64,000 nt of DNA from Bacillus pumilus (GTDB lineage: Bacteria > Bacillota > Bacilli > Bacillales > Bacillaceae): NCBI RefSeq assembly GCF_024498355.1, contig NZ_CP101833.1, forward strand, positions 787,001-851,000. Direction: 5' to 3'. This document shows, piece after piece, positions 44,693 to 53,402 of this stretch (position 1 is the stretch's first letter; every line of letters begins with the position of its first letter). The notes beneath the pieces were generated by a model, which saw nothing but the letters and a program-made list of their open reading frames with translations, was not told the origin of the DNA and searched no databases. Made by a program: the position numbers and the translations under genes.

Positions 44693-45976
44693 TTATTTTG
44701 TTGCCTGATGCAGAGAGGCTCGTTCTGCTGCTTTAATGAATGGCAGGTAAAGCAAGACAGCCAGCACCAAGTTGAAGATTTGCAGAAAGACTCCCCGGAT
44801 TGATCCTCCGGTTACGAGATAACCGCTGACAATCGGCGGCGTCGTCCACGGAAGAATAGCTACAGTTTTCGGAACGAGTCCACAGGCTAAAGCGATGTAC
44901 GACGTCACCGTTAAAACTAATGGAATCAATAAAAATGGAATGAACATAATCGGATTTAATACGATAGGAAGGCCGAACAGAATAGGTTCATTAATGTTAA
45001 AAAGGCCGGGTGCGAAGGATACCTTTCCGATTGTTTTGTAGTGCTTCGATTTCACGCCGATGAAAATAGCAGCGAGCAAAGCCAATGTTGTCCCCGATCC
45101 TCCCATAAACACATAAGAATCAAAAAAGGGCTTCGTCACGATATAAGGCACTTCAAACGCGCTCATTCCTTGCGAGAATAAATGCTGATTTTCCTGAATG
45201 AGCGGAAGATAGATGGATTCCATGATCGGTCCTAGAATATTTGTTCCGTGCAATCCGAAAAACCAAAGCAAATGATTCAAAAAAGTAAAAATCAAAGCTG
45301 ATCCAATCGTGTTGGAAAGGCCTTGCAACGGTTCCTGGATCGAGCTGAAGACTAGCTCGTGGATGCTTTGACCGAAAAAATACACGATCAGAGTGTTAAA
45401 TAATCCTGCTGCCGCCAATATCACAGCAGCCGGCAATAAAGCGTTCAAGGATTTTGTAACGCCATCAGGTACACCATCAGGCATTTTGATTTTAAGTTTC
45501 TCATTTTGAGAGAAGAGCCTAAATGCTTCCGTTGATAGCAAAGCCACGATTAATCCAACGAAAAGACCTTGAGCCCCCAGCCAAGTCATTGAAAAACCAA
45601 AGTCTTCTGTCGTCGGTGTAAGTACGGCAAATGCCCCGACCCCGATTAATGCGGCAGAAAGACCATCAGTCTTATAAGACTCTGCAAGCTTGAAACTGAT
45701 AGCTGCAACGGCCAGCAGACTTAAAATAGCAAATGATCCATTCCATATAGCTCCGCCGGCAGCCGTCCATCCTTCTCCAAAAAGACTCGTCATGAAATCT
45801 TGAAATGCCGGTATAGGGAAATGATTGATCAGTATGGCAAGAGAGCCGATGATGATTAAAGGCATAATGGCAATGAATCCATCGCGTATGGCAATTAAGT
45901 GCCTTTGGGAGCCGATTCTTCCAGCGATCGGCATGATTTTAGATTCGATGAACGCCATGGTTTTATTTTGTTTCAT
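44693..45976 (-). CDS. chbC: PTS cellobiose-family IIC permease, probable chitobiose
   Basis: A 427-residue membrane permease with about ten hydrophobic segments. The family patterns PLIIIGSLAILINHFP near residue 40, HGTNILGPI in the middle and the substrate-site motif FNINEPILFGLPIVLNP near residue 335 identify the lactose/cellobiose IIC class. ATG 45976 is preceded by GAGGAGG and overlaps the end of the GH4 gene by 14 bases, so the two are coupled. Imports the disaccharide made by the neighbouring chitinases, by inference. Confidence 0.87.
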   Translation of the reverse strand: MKQNKTMAFIESKIMPIAGRIGSQRHLIAIRDGFIAIMPLIIIGSLAILINHFPIPAFQDFMTSLFGEGWTAAGGAIWNGSFAILSLLAVAAISFKLAESYKTDGLSAALIGVGAFAVLTPTTEDFGFSMTWLGAQGLFVGLIVALLSTEAFRLFSQNEKLKIKMPDGVPDGVTKSLNALLPAAVILAAAGLFNTLIVYFFGQSIHELVFSSIQEPLQGLSNTIGSALIFTFLNHLLWFFGLHGTNILGPIMESIYLPLIQENQHLFSQGMSAFEVPYIVTKPFFDSYVFMGGSGTTLALLAAIFIGVKSKHYKTIGKVSFAPGLFNINEPILFGLPIVLNPIMFIPFLLIPLVLTVTSYIALACGLVPKTVAILPWTTPPIVSGYLVTGGSIRGVFLQIFNLVLAVLLYLPFIKAAERASLHQATK

Positions 45977-47297
45977 ATTGTACAGCCTCCTCAAAGAACT
46001 GGGGAAGATAACGTTTATGAGCCTCAAGCATTTCATTCATCACCGTTTGGGCTTTATGATCAGATGGAATTAGCGGATTCATGATCATAGCGGAATACAA
46101 TATGTTGTCATCACCCGTGATCGCTGCTTCGATAACTAATTGTTCGAATTTTTTCATAGAGATCACTGCCCCGCTGATTGAATCTGGCAGTTTTCCGACT
46201 GTCAGCGGTATGGGACCGCTTTTTGTGATGACACTGTTGACTTCAATCACTGCATCATGTGGAAGATCTGGTATGCTTCCTTTATTCAATGTGTTGACGG
46301 TCTGAATATCCATCGAATGATGATAAAGCGAGTTCATTAATGAACAGGCTGCTTCACTATAATAAGCCCCGCCGCGTTCTTCCAATTCTTTAGGCTTTTC
46401 ATGGAGGTCTGCGTCTTTGTATTTTTCAAACAGCTGCTTTTCTACGTTCATGACAGCTTCTGCGCGTGTCCCTTTGTTTTTGTATGCTTCGATATCTTTT
46501 TCAAGTACATCTTCATACTGATAATAATACTGATGATACGGATTCGGAAGCATGCGCAAAGAACGTAAAAATTGACGATTCCAAGGCAGCATCGCAATAT
46601 TGGAAGGAGAATAGTCTATGGTGTCATTTAATAGAAGACCTATTGCCTCTTCTGTGCGGTCAACCCCGTCAATCCACACCTTTTGTCCGAAGACAAAATG
46701 GTTAAGCCCTGCGAATTCAATCATGACACGGTTCACATTCACGTCAAAAATTTCTGCAATGCTGTTTTTCATGTTATAAGGGATATTGCAAACCCCGATG
46801 ACTTTTTGATGGGATCCATGTTTCAATAAAGCTTCAGTCACGATGCCTGCTGGATTTGTAAAATTGATCAGCCACGCTTCTGGACAAATCTCGTTTATAT
46901 CGCGAGCGATATCCAGCATGACGGGAATGGTCCGCAAAGCTTTAAAAATACCGCCGGCGCCATTTGTTTCTTGGCCGATAAGACCATGGCTGAGCGGGAT
47001 TCTTTCATCCATCGCTCTGGCCTTCAATCCTCCGACTCTTATTTGAACCGTGACGAAATCCGCATGTTTCAGCGCTTTCGCACGATCTTTTGTATAGCTC
47101 AATTCAATCGGAACATCCGCATGTTTGATCATTCGCTTCGCGAGTTCTGAAGTGATGCGTACTTTTTCTTCCCCTTCCTCATTGTCGACGAGGACAATCT
47201 CTTTCACTGGAAAATGCTGATACCGTTTGATTATACCTTCAATGATTTCTGCTGTGTAGCTTGATCCCCCGCCTATAATGACTAACTTCAACGCCAT
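45963..47297 (-). CDS. chbF: GH4 6-phospho-glycosidase, probable diacetylchitobiose-6-phosphate hydrolase
   Basis: A 444-residue NAD- and metal-dependent glycoside hydrolase of family 4. The nucleotide-binding loop is at the N-terminus (LVIIGGGSSYTAEIIEGI), the metal-binding Cys in GVCNIPYNMK near residue 167, and the His of FAGLNHFVFG near 197. GH4 includes LicH/CelF (6-phospho-beta-glucosidases) and E. coli ChbF, which acts on chitobiose 6-phosphate after one acetyl group is removed by ChbG. With chbG and chitinases next door, ChbF function is the better hypothesis. ATG 47297 follows GAGGAGGGGG. First gene of the four-gene minus-strand operon. Confidence 0.83.
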   Translation of the reverse strand: MALKLVIIGGGSSYTAEIIEGIIKRYQHFPVKEIVLVDNEEGEEKVRITSELAKRMIKHADVPIELSYTKDRAKALKHADFVTVQIRVGGLKARAMDERIPLSHGLIGQETNGAGGIFKALRTIPVMLDIARDINEICPEAWLINFTNPAGIVTEALLKHGSHQKVIGVCNIPYNMKNSIAEIFDVNVNRVMIEFAGLNHFVFGQKVWIDGVDRTEEAIGLLLNDTIDYSPSNIAMLPWNRQFLRSLRMLPNPYHQYYYQYEDVLEKDIEAYKNKGTRAEAVMNVEKQLFEKYKDADLHEKPKELEERGGAYYSEAACSLMNSLYHHSMDIQTVNTLNKGSIPDLPHDAVIEVNSVITKSGPIPLTVGKLPDSISGAVISMKKFEQLVIEAAITGDDNILYSAMIMNPLIPSDHKAQTVMNEMLEAHKRYLPQFFEEAVQYETK

Positions 47298-47323
47298 AAT
47301 CCCCCTCCTCAAATCTCTATTTT

Positions 47324-47395
47324 TGAAAGCGCTTTACACAATTGGAATTTAACATGTAGTAACAAATTTGTCCATACATATTTGTTATGATAAAT
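47324..47395. promoter_or_regulatory. Divergent chb control region: cre, promoters and operator
   Basis: On the minus strand a promoter TGGACA-17-TAAATT serves the chb operon, with the cre-like TGAAAGCGCTTTAC (47324-47337) just downstream. ATTTGTTATGATAAAT (47380-47395) is an imperfect palindrome and matches the reverse complement of the sequence at 49074-49089 in 15 of 16 bases; it is the likely operator of the GntR regulator. A second palindrome, ACAAATTTGT (47362-47371), overlaps the chb promoter. The regulator has its own plus-strand promoter, TTGAGA (47404-47409)-16-TATAGT. Confidence 0.7.
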
Positions 47396-47460
47396 TATTT
47401 TTTTTGAGAACTTTTTGTGCTATTCTATAGTTAATAATGTCAATCTAAAGGAGAAAATAA

Positions 47461-48195
47461 ATGGCAAAGCAACCACAACTCCACAGTCGAATTAAACAAG
47501 ATATTTTAGATAAAATAGAGAGCGGTTATTACCCGTCTGGCAGCCTGCTTCCGACGGAGTCCGAATTTTGCAAAATGTACGATGTCAGCCGAACAACGCT
47601 GCGGACTGCCTTGAACCATTTGCTTATGGAAGGAGCTATTTACCGCAAACAGGGGAAAGGGACATTTGTCGCCAAAGGAAAAGTAAAGCAGATCTTAAGT
47701 TCCAGCAATCTTCGCTATGCAGATCAATTAAAAGCGCAAGGTATTAAACCGAAAATCAAAGTTGTCGATTTGCAAAAATTAAAACCAGCCAAAAAGATCC
47801 AAAATTGCCTTGGGATTGATGATGAACAAATGGTCTATCAGGTGAAGCGGATTCGGTATGCGGATGAGGAAGAAATCCAGTTCGAAATGGCCTTTATCAG
47901 AGCCGATCTCGTGCCGGAGATAACGGAAGAAATGGCCAATATTTCTCTGTACCAGTGTATTAACAGTCAAGGAAATACGATTAAAAGAACCGAAGAGCAA
48001 ATCAAAATCTTTATTTCGGATGAAGAAATTGCACAGCATTTGAATATCACACAAGGCACGCCCTGCTTCCAGATTGCAACACAAACATTTTTGGCGTCTG
48101 AAGAAGTCGTGGAGTTTTCTCTGGCTTATTTCCGCGGAGACCGCGTTGAATTCTTCATAGAACGCGACTATGAAGAAAGAGGGGATGAAGGATGA
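47461..48195 (+). CDS. GntR/UTRA regulator of the chitin-utilisation genes
   Basis: A 244-residue transcription factor. The N-terminal winged helix reads SRIKQDILDKIESGYYPSGSLLPTESEFCKMYDVSRTTLRTALNHLL with the GntR recognition helix, then a basic wing (KQGKGTFV). The C-terminal UTRA domain ends in FSLAYFRGDRVEFFIERDY. It is divergent from the PTS operon and overlaps the next gene by four bases. UTRA domains sense sugar phosphates, so phosphorylated chitobiose or glucosamine compounds are likely inducers. E. coli uses an unrelated AraC-type protein (ChbR) in this place. Confidence 0.88.
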   Translation: MAKQPQLHSRIKQDILDKIESGYYPSGSLLPTESEFCKMYDVSRTTLRTALNHLLMEGAIYRKQGKGTFVAKGKVKQILSSSNLRYADQLKAQGIKPKIKVVDLQKLKPAKKIQNCLGIDDEQMVYQVKRIRYADEEEIQFEMAFIRADLVPEITEEMANISLYQCINSQGNTIKRTEEQIKIFISDEEIAQHLNITQGTPCFQIATQTFLASEEVVEFSLAYFRGDRVEFFIERDYEERGDEG

Positions 48196-48926
48196 AAGCT
48201 TTGATCATAAACGCCGATGATTTTGGATTTTCACGGGGAGTCAACCTCGGCATCATTGATGCGTTCCAGCGAGGGGTGCTCACATCGACTACGCTCATGA
48301 CCAATATGCTAGAAATGGAACATGCCGTCTTACTTGCAAGGGAAAATCATGAACTTGGGGTCGGCGTTCACTTAACATTGACAGCAGGACGTCCGCTTCT
48401 CAGCGGCCTGCAAACGGTTACGGATGAAGATGGGAATTTTCGCAAGCTTTCATACTATCAAGGTTTTTTCGACATCGATCTTGATGAAGTGTATCAGGAA
48501 TGGAGAGCACAGATAGAAAAAGCCCTCTCCTGCGGCTTGCATCCGACGCATATCGACAGCCATCATCATATCCATACATACGGAAATCTTCCCGAGGTGT
48601 TTGTGAAGCTGGCAAAAGAGTATGATCTTCCCTGCAGAAAGGTGAACGATCATCATCCTTCCTTGTGGAAGAATGTGAGATCGAATGATGTCTTTGAGTT
48701 GAAAGTGGACAGATTGAAAGACTTATCATCCTTCCTTGATCTTCATCAAGACGCAGAAGTCATTGAAGTCATGTGCCATCCGGCTTATGTTGATAAATTA
48801 CTGCTCGAAAAATCTTCATTCCATTATCCTCGGGTTTATGAGCTTTCATTACTGACTGATCCTTTGTTGAAAGCGGCTTTAATACAATGTTCGGATATTC
48901 GCCTTATTTCTTATGCCGGTCTTTAA
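48192..48926 (+). CDS. chbG: Carbohydrate deacetylase ChbG/YdjC
   Basis: A 244-residue cytoplasmic metal-dependent deacetylase of the YdjC family. Motifs: LIINADDFGFSRGVNLGI with the catalytic Asp pair at the N-terminus, HLTLTAGRPL, THIDSHHHIHTYGNL with the metal-binding His cluster near residue 120, and EVMCHPAYVD near 192. ChbG removes one acetyl group from chitobiose 6-phosphate, which is needed before GH4 hydrolysis in E. coli. It overlaps the regulator gene by ATGA and is transcribed with it. Confidence 0.9.
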   Translation: MKALIINADDFGFSRGVNLGIIDAFQRGVLTSTTLMTNMLEMEHAVLLARENHELGVGVHLTLTAGRPLLSGLQTVTDEDGNFRKLSYYQGFFDIDLDEVYQEWRAQIEKALSCGLHPTHIDSHHHIHTYGNLPEVFVKLAKEYDLPCRKVNDHHPSLWKNVRSNDVFELKVDRLKDLSSFLDLHQDAEVIEVMCHPAYVDKLLLEKSSFHYPRVYELSLLTDPLLKAALIQCSDIRLISYAGL

Positions 48927-49042
48927 ATCTACAATTCTTGTAAAAATATGAAAAGGGCTCATGAGAACGTCGGCTTGCCGTTCTCCAAGTCTTGATGCTG
49001 GAAATGTCTCAGGCATTTTCAGCATTTAATGCAAAAATAGCA

Positions 49043-49089
49043 TTGACAATTCAGAATATTCTAATTATCATGAATTTGTCATAACAAAT
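49043..49089 (+). promoter_or_regulatory. Chitinase promoter with GntR-type operator
   Basis: TTGACA (49043-49048), exactly 17 bases and TATCAT (49066-49071) make a strong sigma-A promoter. ATTTGTCATAACAAAT (49074-49089), a near-perfect palindrome, covers the start site and matches the operator in front of the chb genes in 15 of 16 bases. A repressor bound here would block transcription. Confidence 0.75.
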
Positions 49090-49228
49090 TTTTGTATCAT
49101 TAAGTTTTTGCTTGAAGCTATTCTTGCCAAATAAGGTCTAGACATCCATACCTGTTATTCAAAATGCCATTCTAATGTTTACTCTCCACTCACATATACG
49201 GTTTGAAAAAGCATATGAAAACTAGAAA

Positions 49229-49242
49229 TGTAAGCGTTTTCT
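49229..49242 (+). promoter_or_regulatory. Catabolite-responsive element (cre) in the chitinase leader
   Basis: TGTAAGCGTTTTCT matches every position of the consensus TGWAARCGYTWWCW. It lies about 150 bases downstream of the chitinase start site, a position that allows CcpA to act as a roadblock when glucose is present. Confidence 0.75.
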
Positions 49243-49364
49243 CGTTGTTGTCTTCAGTGCCATCAGCTGCTATGTCATGACAAGGTGAATATAAACCTAT
49301 TGAAAAGGGGGTGAACAAAATAGCGTTTCAGTGATGAACAGCCAAAAAAATTAATGAAAAGGGG

Positions 49365-51155
49365 ATGAAAAAATTGTTTTTAAACAAAAAGTTTCTCGTT
49401 TTTTCTTTCATTTTTGTGATGCTTTTAAGTCTGTCCTTTTTTAATGGGGAAAGTGCAAAAGCCAGTTCTGACAAAAGTTATAAAATGATCGGCTACTATC
49501 CGTCCTGGGGCGCTTATGGAAGGGATTTTCAAGTATGGGATATGGATGCTTCTAAAGTCAGCCATATTAATTATGCATTTGCTGATATTTGCTGGGAGGG
49601 GCGGCATGGAAACCCTGATCCGACAGGCCCGAATTCCCAGACATGGTCTTGCCAGGATGAAAACGGAGTGATTGATGTTCCTAATGGATCAATCGTGATG
49701 GGGGACCCATGGATCGATGTGCAAAAGTCAAATCCCGGAGATACTTGGGATGAGCCGATTCGGGGCAACTTTAAACAACTATTGAAGCTGAAAAAGAACC
49801 ATCCTCATTTGAAAACATTCATATCAGTTGGCGGTTGGACCTGGTCAAATCGCTTTTCAGATGTTGCGGCAGATCCTGCGGCCAGAGAGAATTTTGCTGC
49901 TTCAGCAGTAGATTTTTTAAGAAAATATGGGTTTGATGGAGTCGACCTTGACTGGGAATATCCGGTAAGCGGAGGGCTGCCGGGAAACAGCACCCGTCCG
50001 GAGGATCAGAGAAACTACACGCTACTCTTGCAGGATGTGCGCGAAAAGCTTGACGCCGCAGAAGCGAAGGATGGCAAGAAATACTTGCTGACAATCGCCT
50101 CCGGCGCCAGCCCTGAATATGTAAGCAACACTGAATTAGATAAAATTGCTGAAACCGTTGATTGGATTAACATTATGACCTATGACTTTAATGGCGGATG
50201 GCAAAGTATAAGCGCCCATAACGCCCCATTATTCTATGATCCAAAAGCGAAAGAAGCCGGCGTTCCAAACGCTGAGACATTTAACATTGAAAGCACCATG
50301 AAGCGCTACAAGGAAGCCGGTGTCAAAGCGGACAAATTAGTGCTTGGCACACCGTTCTATGGCAGAGGCTGGAGCGATTGTGAATCTGCAGACAATGGAG
50401 AATATCAAAAATGCGGACCGGCTAAAGAAGGGACGTGGGAAAAGGGGGTATTTGATTTTTCAGATCTTGAAAAGAACTACATCAATAAAAACGGCTATAA
50501 AAGATATTGGAATGATCGAGCAAAAGTGCCGTTTTTGTATAATGCGGAAAATGGAAACTTCATTACCTACGATGATGAAGAATCGTATGGATACAAAACC
50601 GATTTTATTCAATCAAACGGATTAAGCGGGGCTATGTTTTGGGATTTCAGCGGTGATTCAAATCAGACTTTGCTCAACAAATTAGCAGCCGATTTAGGGT
50701 TCGCTCCAGGTGGGAGTAATCCAGAACCGCCTTCATCTGCACCGGATAATTTGCGTGTGACCGAAAAAACCGCAACCAGTATCAGTCTGGCGTGGGATGC
50801 ACCGAGCGACGGAGCAAACATCTCAGAGTATGTGCTGTCATATGAAGGCGGGTCCGTATCGGTCAAGGAAACATCGGCGACAATCGGGAAATTAAAGCCG
50901 AATACGACATACTCATTTACAGTATCGGCAAAGGATGCGGACGGAAAACTCCATACCGGGCCAACGATAGAAGCAGCAACAAACTCTGATCAAACATGTG
51001 GGTATAAAGAATGGAAAGATACAGTCGTCTACACAGGCGGAGACCGAGTTGTCTTTAACGGCAAAGTGTATGAAGCGAAATGGTGGACGAAAGGAGAGCA
51101 GCCGGATCAGGCTGGTGAGTCGGGTGTATGGAAATTAATCGGTGATTGCAAATAA
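49365..51155 (+). CDS. chiS: Secreted GH18 chitinase with FN3 and chitin-binding domains
   Basis: A 596-residue exported chitinase. A signal peptide covers about residues 1-33 (ends AKASSDK). The family 18 barrel begins YKMIGYYPSWGAYG and carries the catalytic DxxDxDxE motif as FDGVDLDWEYP near residue 189, with SVGGWTWS before it and GAMFWDFSGD at the end. A fibronectin type III domain (about 455-540) and a C-terminal carbohydrate-binding module of family 5/12 type (YKEWKDTVVYTGGDRVVFNGK, then EAKWWTKGEQP) follow. ATG 49365 touches the purine-rich AAAGGGG; TTG 49374 has better spacing and could be the real start. Name follows the tandem ChiS/ChiL pair I recall from B. pumilus SG2. Confidence 0.9.
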   Translation: MKKLFLNKKFLVFSFIFVMLLSLSFFNGESAKASSDKSYKMIGYYPSWGAYGRDFQVWDMDASKVSHINYAFADICWEGRHGNPDPTGPNSQTWSCQDENGVIDVPNGSIVMGDPWIDVQKSNPGDTWDEPIRGNFKQLLKLKKNHPHLKTFISVGGWTWSNRFSDVAADPAARENFAASAVDFLRKYGFDGVDLDWEYPVSGGLPGNSTRPEDQRNYTLLLQDVREKLDAAEAKDGKKYLLTIASGASPEYVSNTELDKIAETVDWINIMTYDFNGGWQSISAHNAPLFYDPKAKEAGVPNAETFNIESTMKRYKEAGVKADKLVLGTPFYGRGWSDCESADNGEYQKCGPAKEGTWEKGVFDFSDLEKNYINKNGYKRYWNDRAKVPFLYNAENGNFITYDDEESYGYKTDFIQSNGLSGAMFWDFSGDSNQTLLNKLAADLGFAPGGSNPEPPSSAPDNLRVTEKTATSISLAWDAPSDGANISEYVLSYEGGSVSVKETSATIGKLKPNTTYSFTVSAKDADGKLHTGPTIEAATNSDQTCGYKEWKDTVVYTGGDRVVFNGKVYEAKWWTKGEQPDQAGESGVWKLIGDCK

Positions 51156-51173
51156 TCAGTTTAATAGAAAACG

Positions 51174-51207
51174 ATAAAGAGAGAGTGGGCTCCCCATCTC
51201 TCTTTAT
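51174..51207 (+). other. Hairpin between the two chitinase genes
   Basis: ATAAAGAGAGA and TCTCTCTTTAT form a perfect stem without a T-run, directly before the ribosome binding site of the second chitinase. It may be a processing or stabilising element that tunes the ratio of the two enzymes rather than a full terminator. Confidence 0.5.
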
Positions 51208-51227
51208 GAGAAAGGAGGATGAATGAA

Positions 51228-53309
51228 GTGAAAAGAACCGCTTTATTTACTTTGTCATCGATGCTGCTCCTGTCACTTTTGACCCCGTTCCAGAACATTT
51301 CCGCAGAGTCTCCAAGCAAAAAACAGACTTGCCGTCCAGAAGGGTTATGGGATTCGGGTGTTGCCAACATTCCATATTGTGATGTGTACGATCTGGAGGG
51401 GCGCGAAAAGCTGGCCAATAATTTAGACCGCAGAATGATCGGCTATTTTACGGGCTGGCGTACGGGAAAAGGCAATCAAGATCGTTATTTAGTAAACGAT
51501 ATCCCATGGAAGTACTTAAGCCACATTAATTATGCATTTGCTCATATCGGGGAGGATCATCGGGTTTCAATCGGGAGCGAGACGGATGCGAACAACCCGT
51601 CCCTAGGGATGACCTGGCCGGAGTATCCGGATGTAAAGATGGATCAAACATTGACGTATAAAGGCCATTTTAACCTTCTTCACCAGTTTAATAAGAAATA
51701 CCCCGATGTCAAAGTGTTGGCAGCAGTCGGCGGCTGGGCTGAAACCGGCGGTTATGTCGATAAGGATGGGAACCGAATACCAAGCGGAGGCTTTTACTCT
51801 ATGACAACGAATGGTGATGGATCTGTGAACCACAAGGCAATCAGCACCTTTGCTGAATCTGTCGTAGCGTTTCTCAGAAAATATGAATTGGATGGAATTG
51901 ATATTGACTACGAATATCCCACAACCATGCAAGATGCCGGCAATCCGTTAGATTGGAGCATTTCCAACCCGAGACGCAAGGGATTAAATCAAAGCTTTGA
52001 TGTATTGATGAAAACATTAAGAGAAAAACTTGATCAAGCATCTGCTGAAGATGAACAATATTACATGCTCACCATTGCAGCGCCATCATCAGCCTATTTG
52101 CTGAGGGGCATGGAAACCTTTAAACCGCTCCGTTATGTCGATTATGTCAACATCATGTCCTATGATCTCCATGGAGCCTGGAATGAGTTTGTCGGTCCTA
52201 ACGCTTCCTTATATGATAACGGCGAGGATGCGGAGTTAAAGCAGTCCAACATTTACAGCACGCCGCAATATGGGGGGATCGGATATTTAAATACAGACTG
52301 GGCTTACCATTATTTTAGGGGAGCGATGGAGGCAGGCAGAATCAATATCGGCGTTCCTTACTATACGAGAGGCTGGAAAAATGTGAGCGGAGGAGTAAAC
52401 GGTTTGTGGGGAAGCGCTAAAAGTTCAAATTGTCCTCAAGGCCTTACCAAATGCGGCGACGGGGCAGTCGGGATCGATAATATTTGGCATGATCAAGATG
52501 AGCAGGGAAATGAACTGGGAGCAGGAGCAAATCCGATGTGGCATGCCAAAAATCTCGAAAAAGGCATTGCCGGTTCTTATCTAGAAAGGTATGGACTAAG
52601 CAAAGCCGATTTAAAAGGTGCTTACACTAGATATTATGACGCAGCGCTTGCGGCACCTTGGCTATGGAATGACGAAAAGAAAGTATTTCTATCTACTGAA
52701 GACGAGGAATCAATAGAAACAAAGGCCGATTATGTCATTGAAAAAGGAATCGGTGGTGTGATGTTTTGGGACTTAAGCGGTGACTATGACTGGTATCCCG
52801 ACAGAAATGACAACAATGGAGAGTACGGTATCGGCAGGACATTAACGAGAACCTTATATCATAAATTTGCGGACGCGACACCATACGATAATCGGCTCAG
52901 CACGTCACCTTTACCTCGCGAATCACTAGATATCAATATAGAGTTTACCGATTATCCGTTAGGAGATCAAAATTACCCGATCCATCCGAAAATGAGGCTG
53001 ACGAATAACAGTGATGTCACCATAACAGGAGGATCTGTGATTGAATTTGATGTGCCTACCTCTACTTCACCCCTATTTGGAAGCTGGAGCGGTGACCAGG
53101 TTGAAGTCATTTCTAAAGGGCATACAGGCCCTAACATTGGCGGGCTGACAGGAGATTTCCACCGCATCGGTGTGACCCTATCAAATTGGAAGTCAATTAA
53201 ACCAGGTGAGACAGAGGAGTTTCAGCTTGTCTATTACTTGCCTATCAGCGGACCATCTCATTTCACCATCACCATTGATGGTGAAAAGTACAGTTTGAAA
53301 GGCCAGTGA
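51228..53309 (+). CDS. chiL: Secreted GH18 chitinase, larger second enzyme
   Basis: A 693-residue exported chitinase. The signal peptide is residues 1-28 (MKRTALFTLSSMLLLSLLTP, cut near ISA-ES). A short Cys-bearing N-terminal segment precedes the GH18 barrel, which begins RMIGYFTGWRTG and has the catalytic LDGIDIDYEYP near residue 220 and GGVMFWDLSGDYDWYP near the end of the barrel. A C-terminal beta-sandwich module (about residues 565-693) is probably a carbohydrate-binding domain. GTG 51228 was chosen, eight bases after AAAGGAGG; the ATG at 51219 abuts that site. Follows chiS by about 70 bases; likely co-transcribed from the promoter at 49043. Confidence 0.9.
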   Translation: MKRTALFTLSSMLLLSLLTPFQNISAESPSKKQTCRPEGLWDSGVANIPYCDVYDLEGREKLANNLDRRMIGYFTGWRTGKGNQDRYLVNDIPWKYLSHINYAFAHIGEDHRVSIGSETDANNPSLGMTWPEYPDVKMDQTLTYKGHFNLLHQFNKKYPDVKVLAAVGGWAETGGYVDKDGNRIPSGGFYSMTTNGDGSVNHKAISTFAESVVAFLRKYELDGIDIDYEYPTTMQDAGNPLDWSISNPRRKGLNQSFDVLMKTLREKLDQASAEDEQYYMLTIAAPSSAYLLRGMETFKPLRYVDYVNIMSYDLHGAWNEFVGPNASLYDNGEDAELKQSNIYSTPQYGGIGYLNTDWAYHYFRGAMEAGRINIGVPYYTRGWKNVSGGVNGLWGSAKSSNCPQGLTKCGDGAVGIDNIWHDQDEQGNELGAGANPMWHAKNLEKGIAGSYLERYGLSKADLKGAYTRYYDAALAAPWLWNDEKKVFLSTEDEESIETKADYVIEKGIGGVMFWDLSGDYDWYPDRNDNNGEYGIGRTLTRTLYHKFADATPYDNRLSTSPLPRESLDINIEFTDYPLGDQNYPIHPKMRLTNNSDVTITGGSVIEFDVPTSTSPLFGSWSGDQVEVISKGHTGPNIGGLTGDFHRIGVTLSNWKSIKPGETEEFQLVYYLPISGPSHFTITIDGEKYSLKGQ

Positions 53310-53350
53310 GGGCGAGTTCTATTCCCGCAAGCACAGCTGTAGCAAAAAAC

Positions 53351-53390
53351 GAAGACCAGCCCGTTCTCGAGGGAAGCGGGCTGTCTTCAT
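53351..53390 (+). terminator. Terminator after the chitinases
   Basis: GAAGAC-AGCCCG and CGGGCT-GTCTTC form a long GC-rich stem; the following T-run is weak (TCATGTCCTTATTGTTTT). Confidence 0.65.
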
Positions 53391-53402
53391 GTCCTTATTG
53401 TT

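Larger units (their letters stand above)
48927..49364. other. 438-base control region before the chitinases
   Basis: Two hairpins follow chbG: GAGAACG...CGTTCTC (48963-48985) and TGCTGGAAATG...CATTTTCAGCA (48996-49024), probably terminating that transcript. A promoter, an operator and a cre site for the chitinases follow (listed separately). The rest is a long untranslated leader with two similar purine-rich stretches, AAAAGGGGGTGAA near 49304 and AAAAGGGGATGAA near 49357. Confidence 0.6.

Noticed and set aside
44040..48926. Annotation as a lichenan/cellobiose (lic/cel) operon
   Set aside because: IIA, IIB, IIC and GH4 alone would allow it, but the ChbG deacetylase, adjoining chitinases and shared operator fit chitobiose better. 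Not fully excluded.
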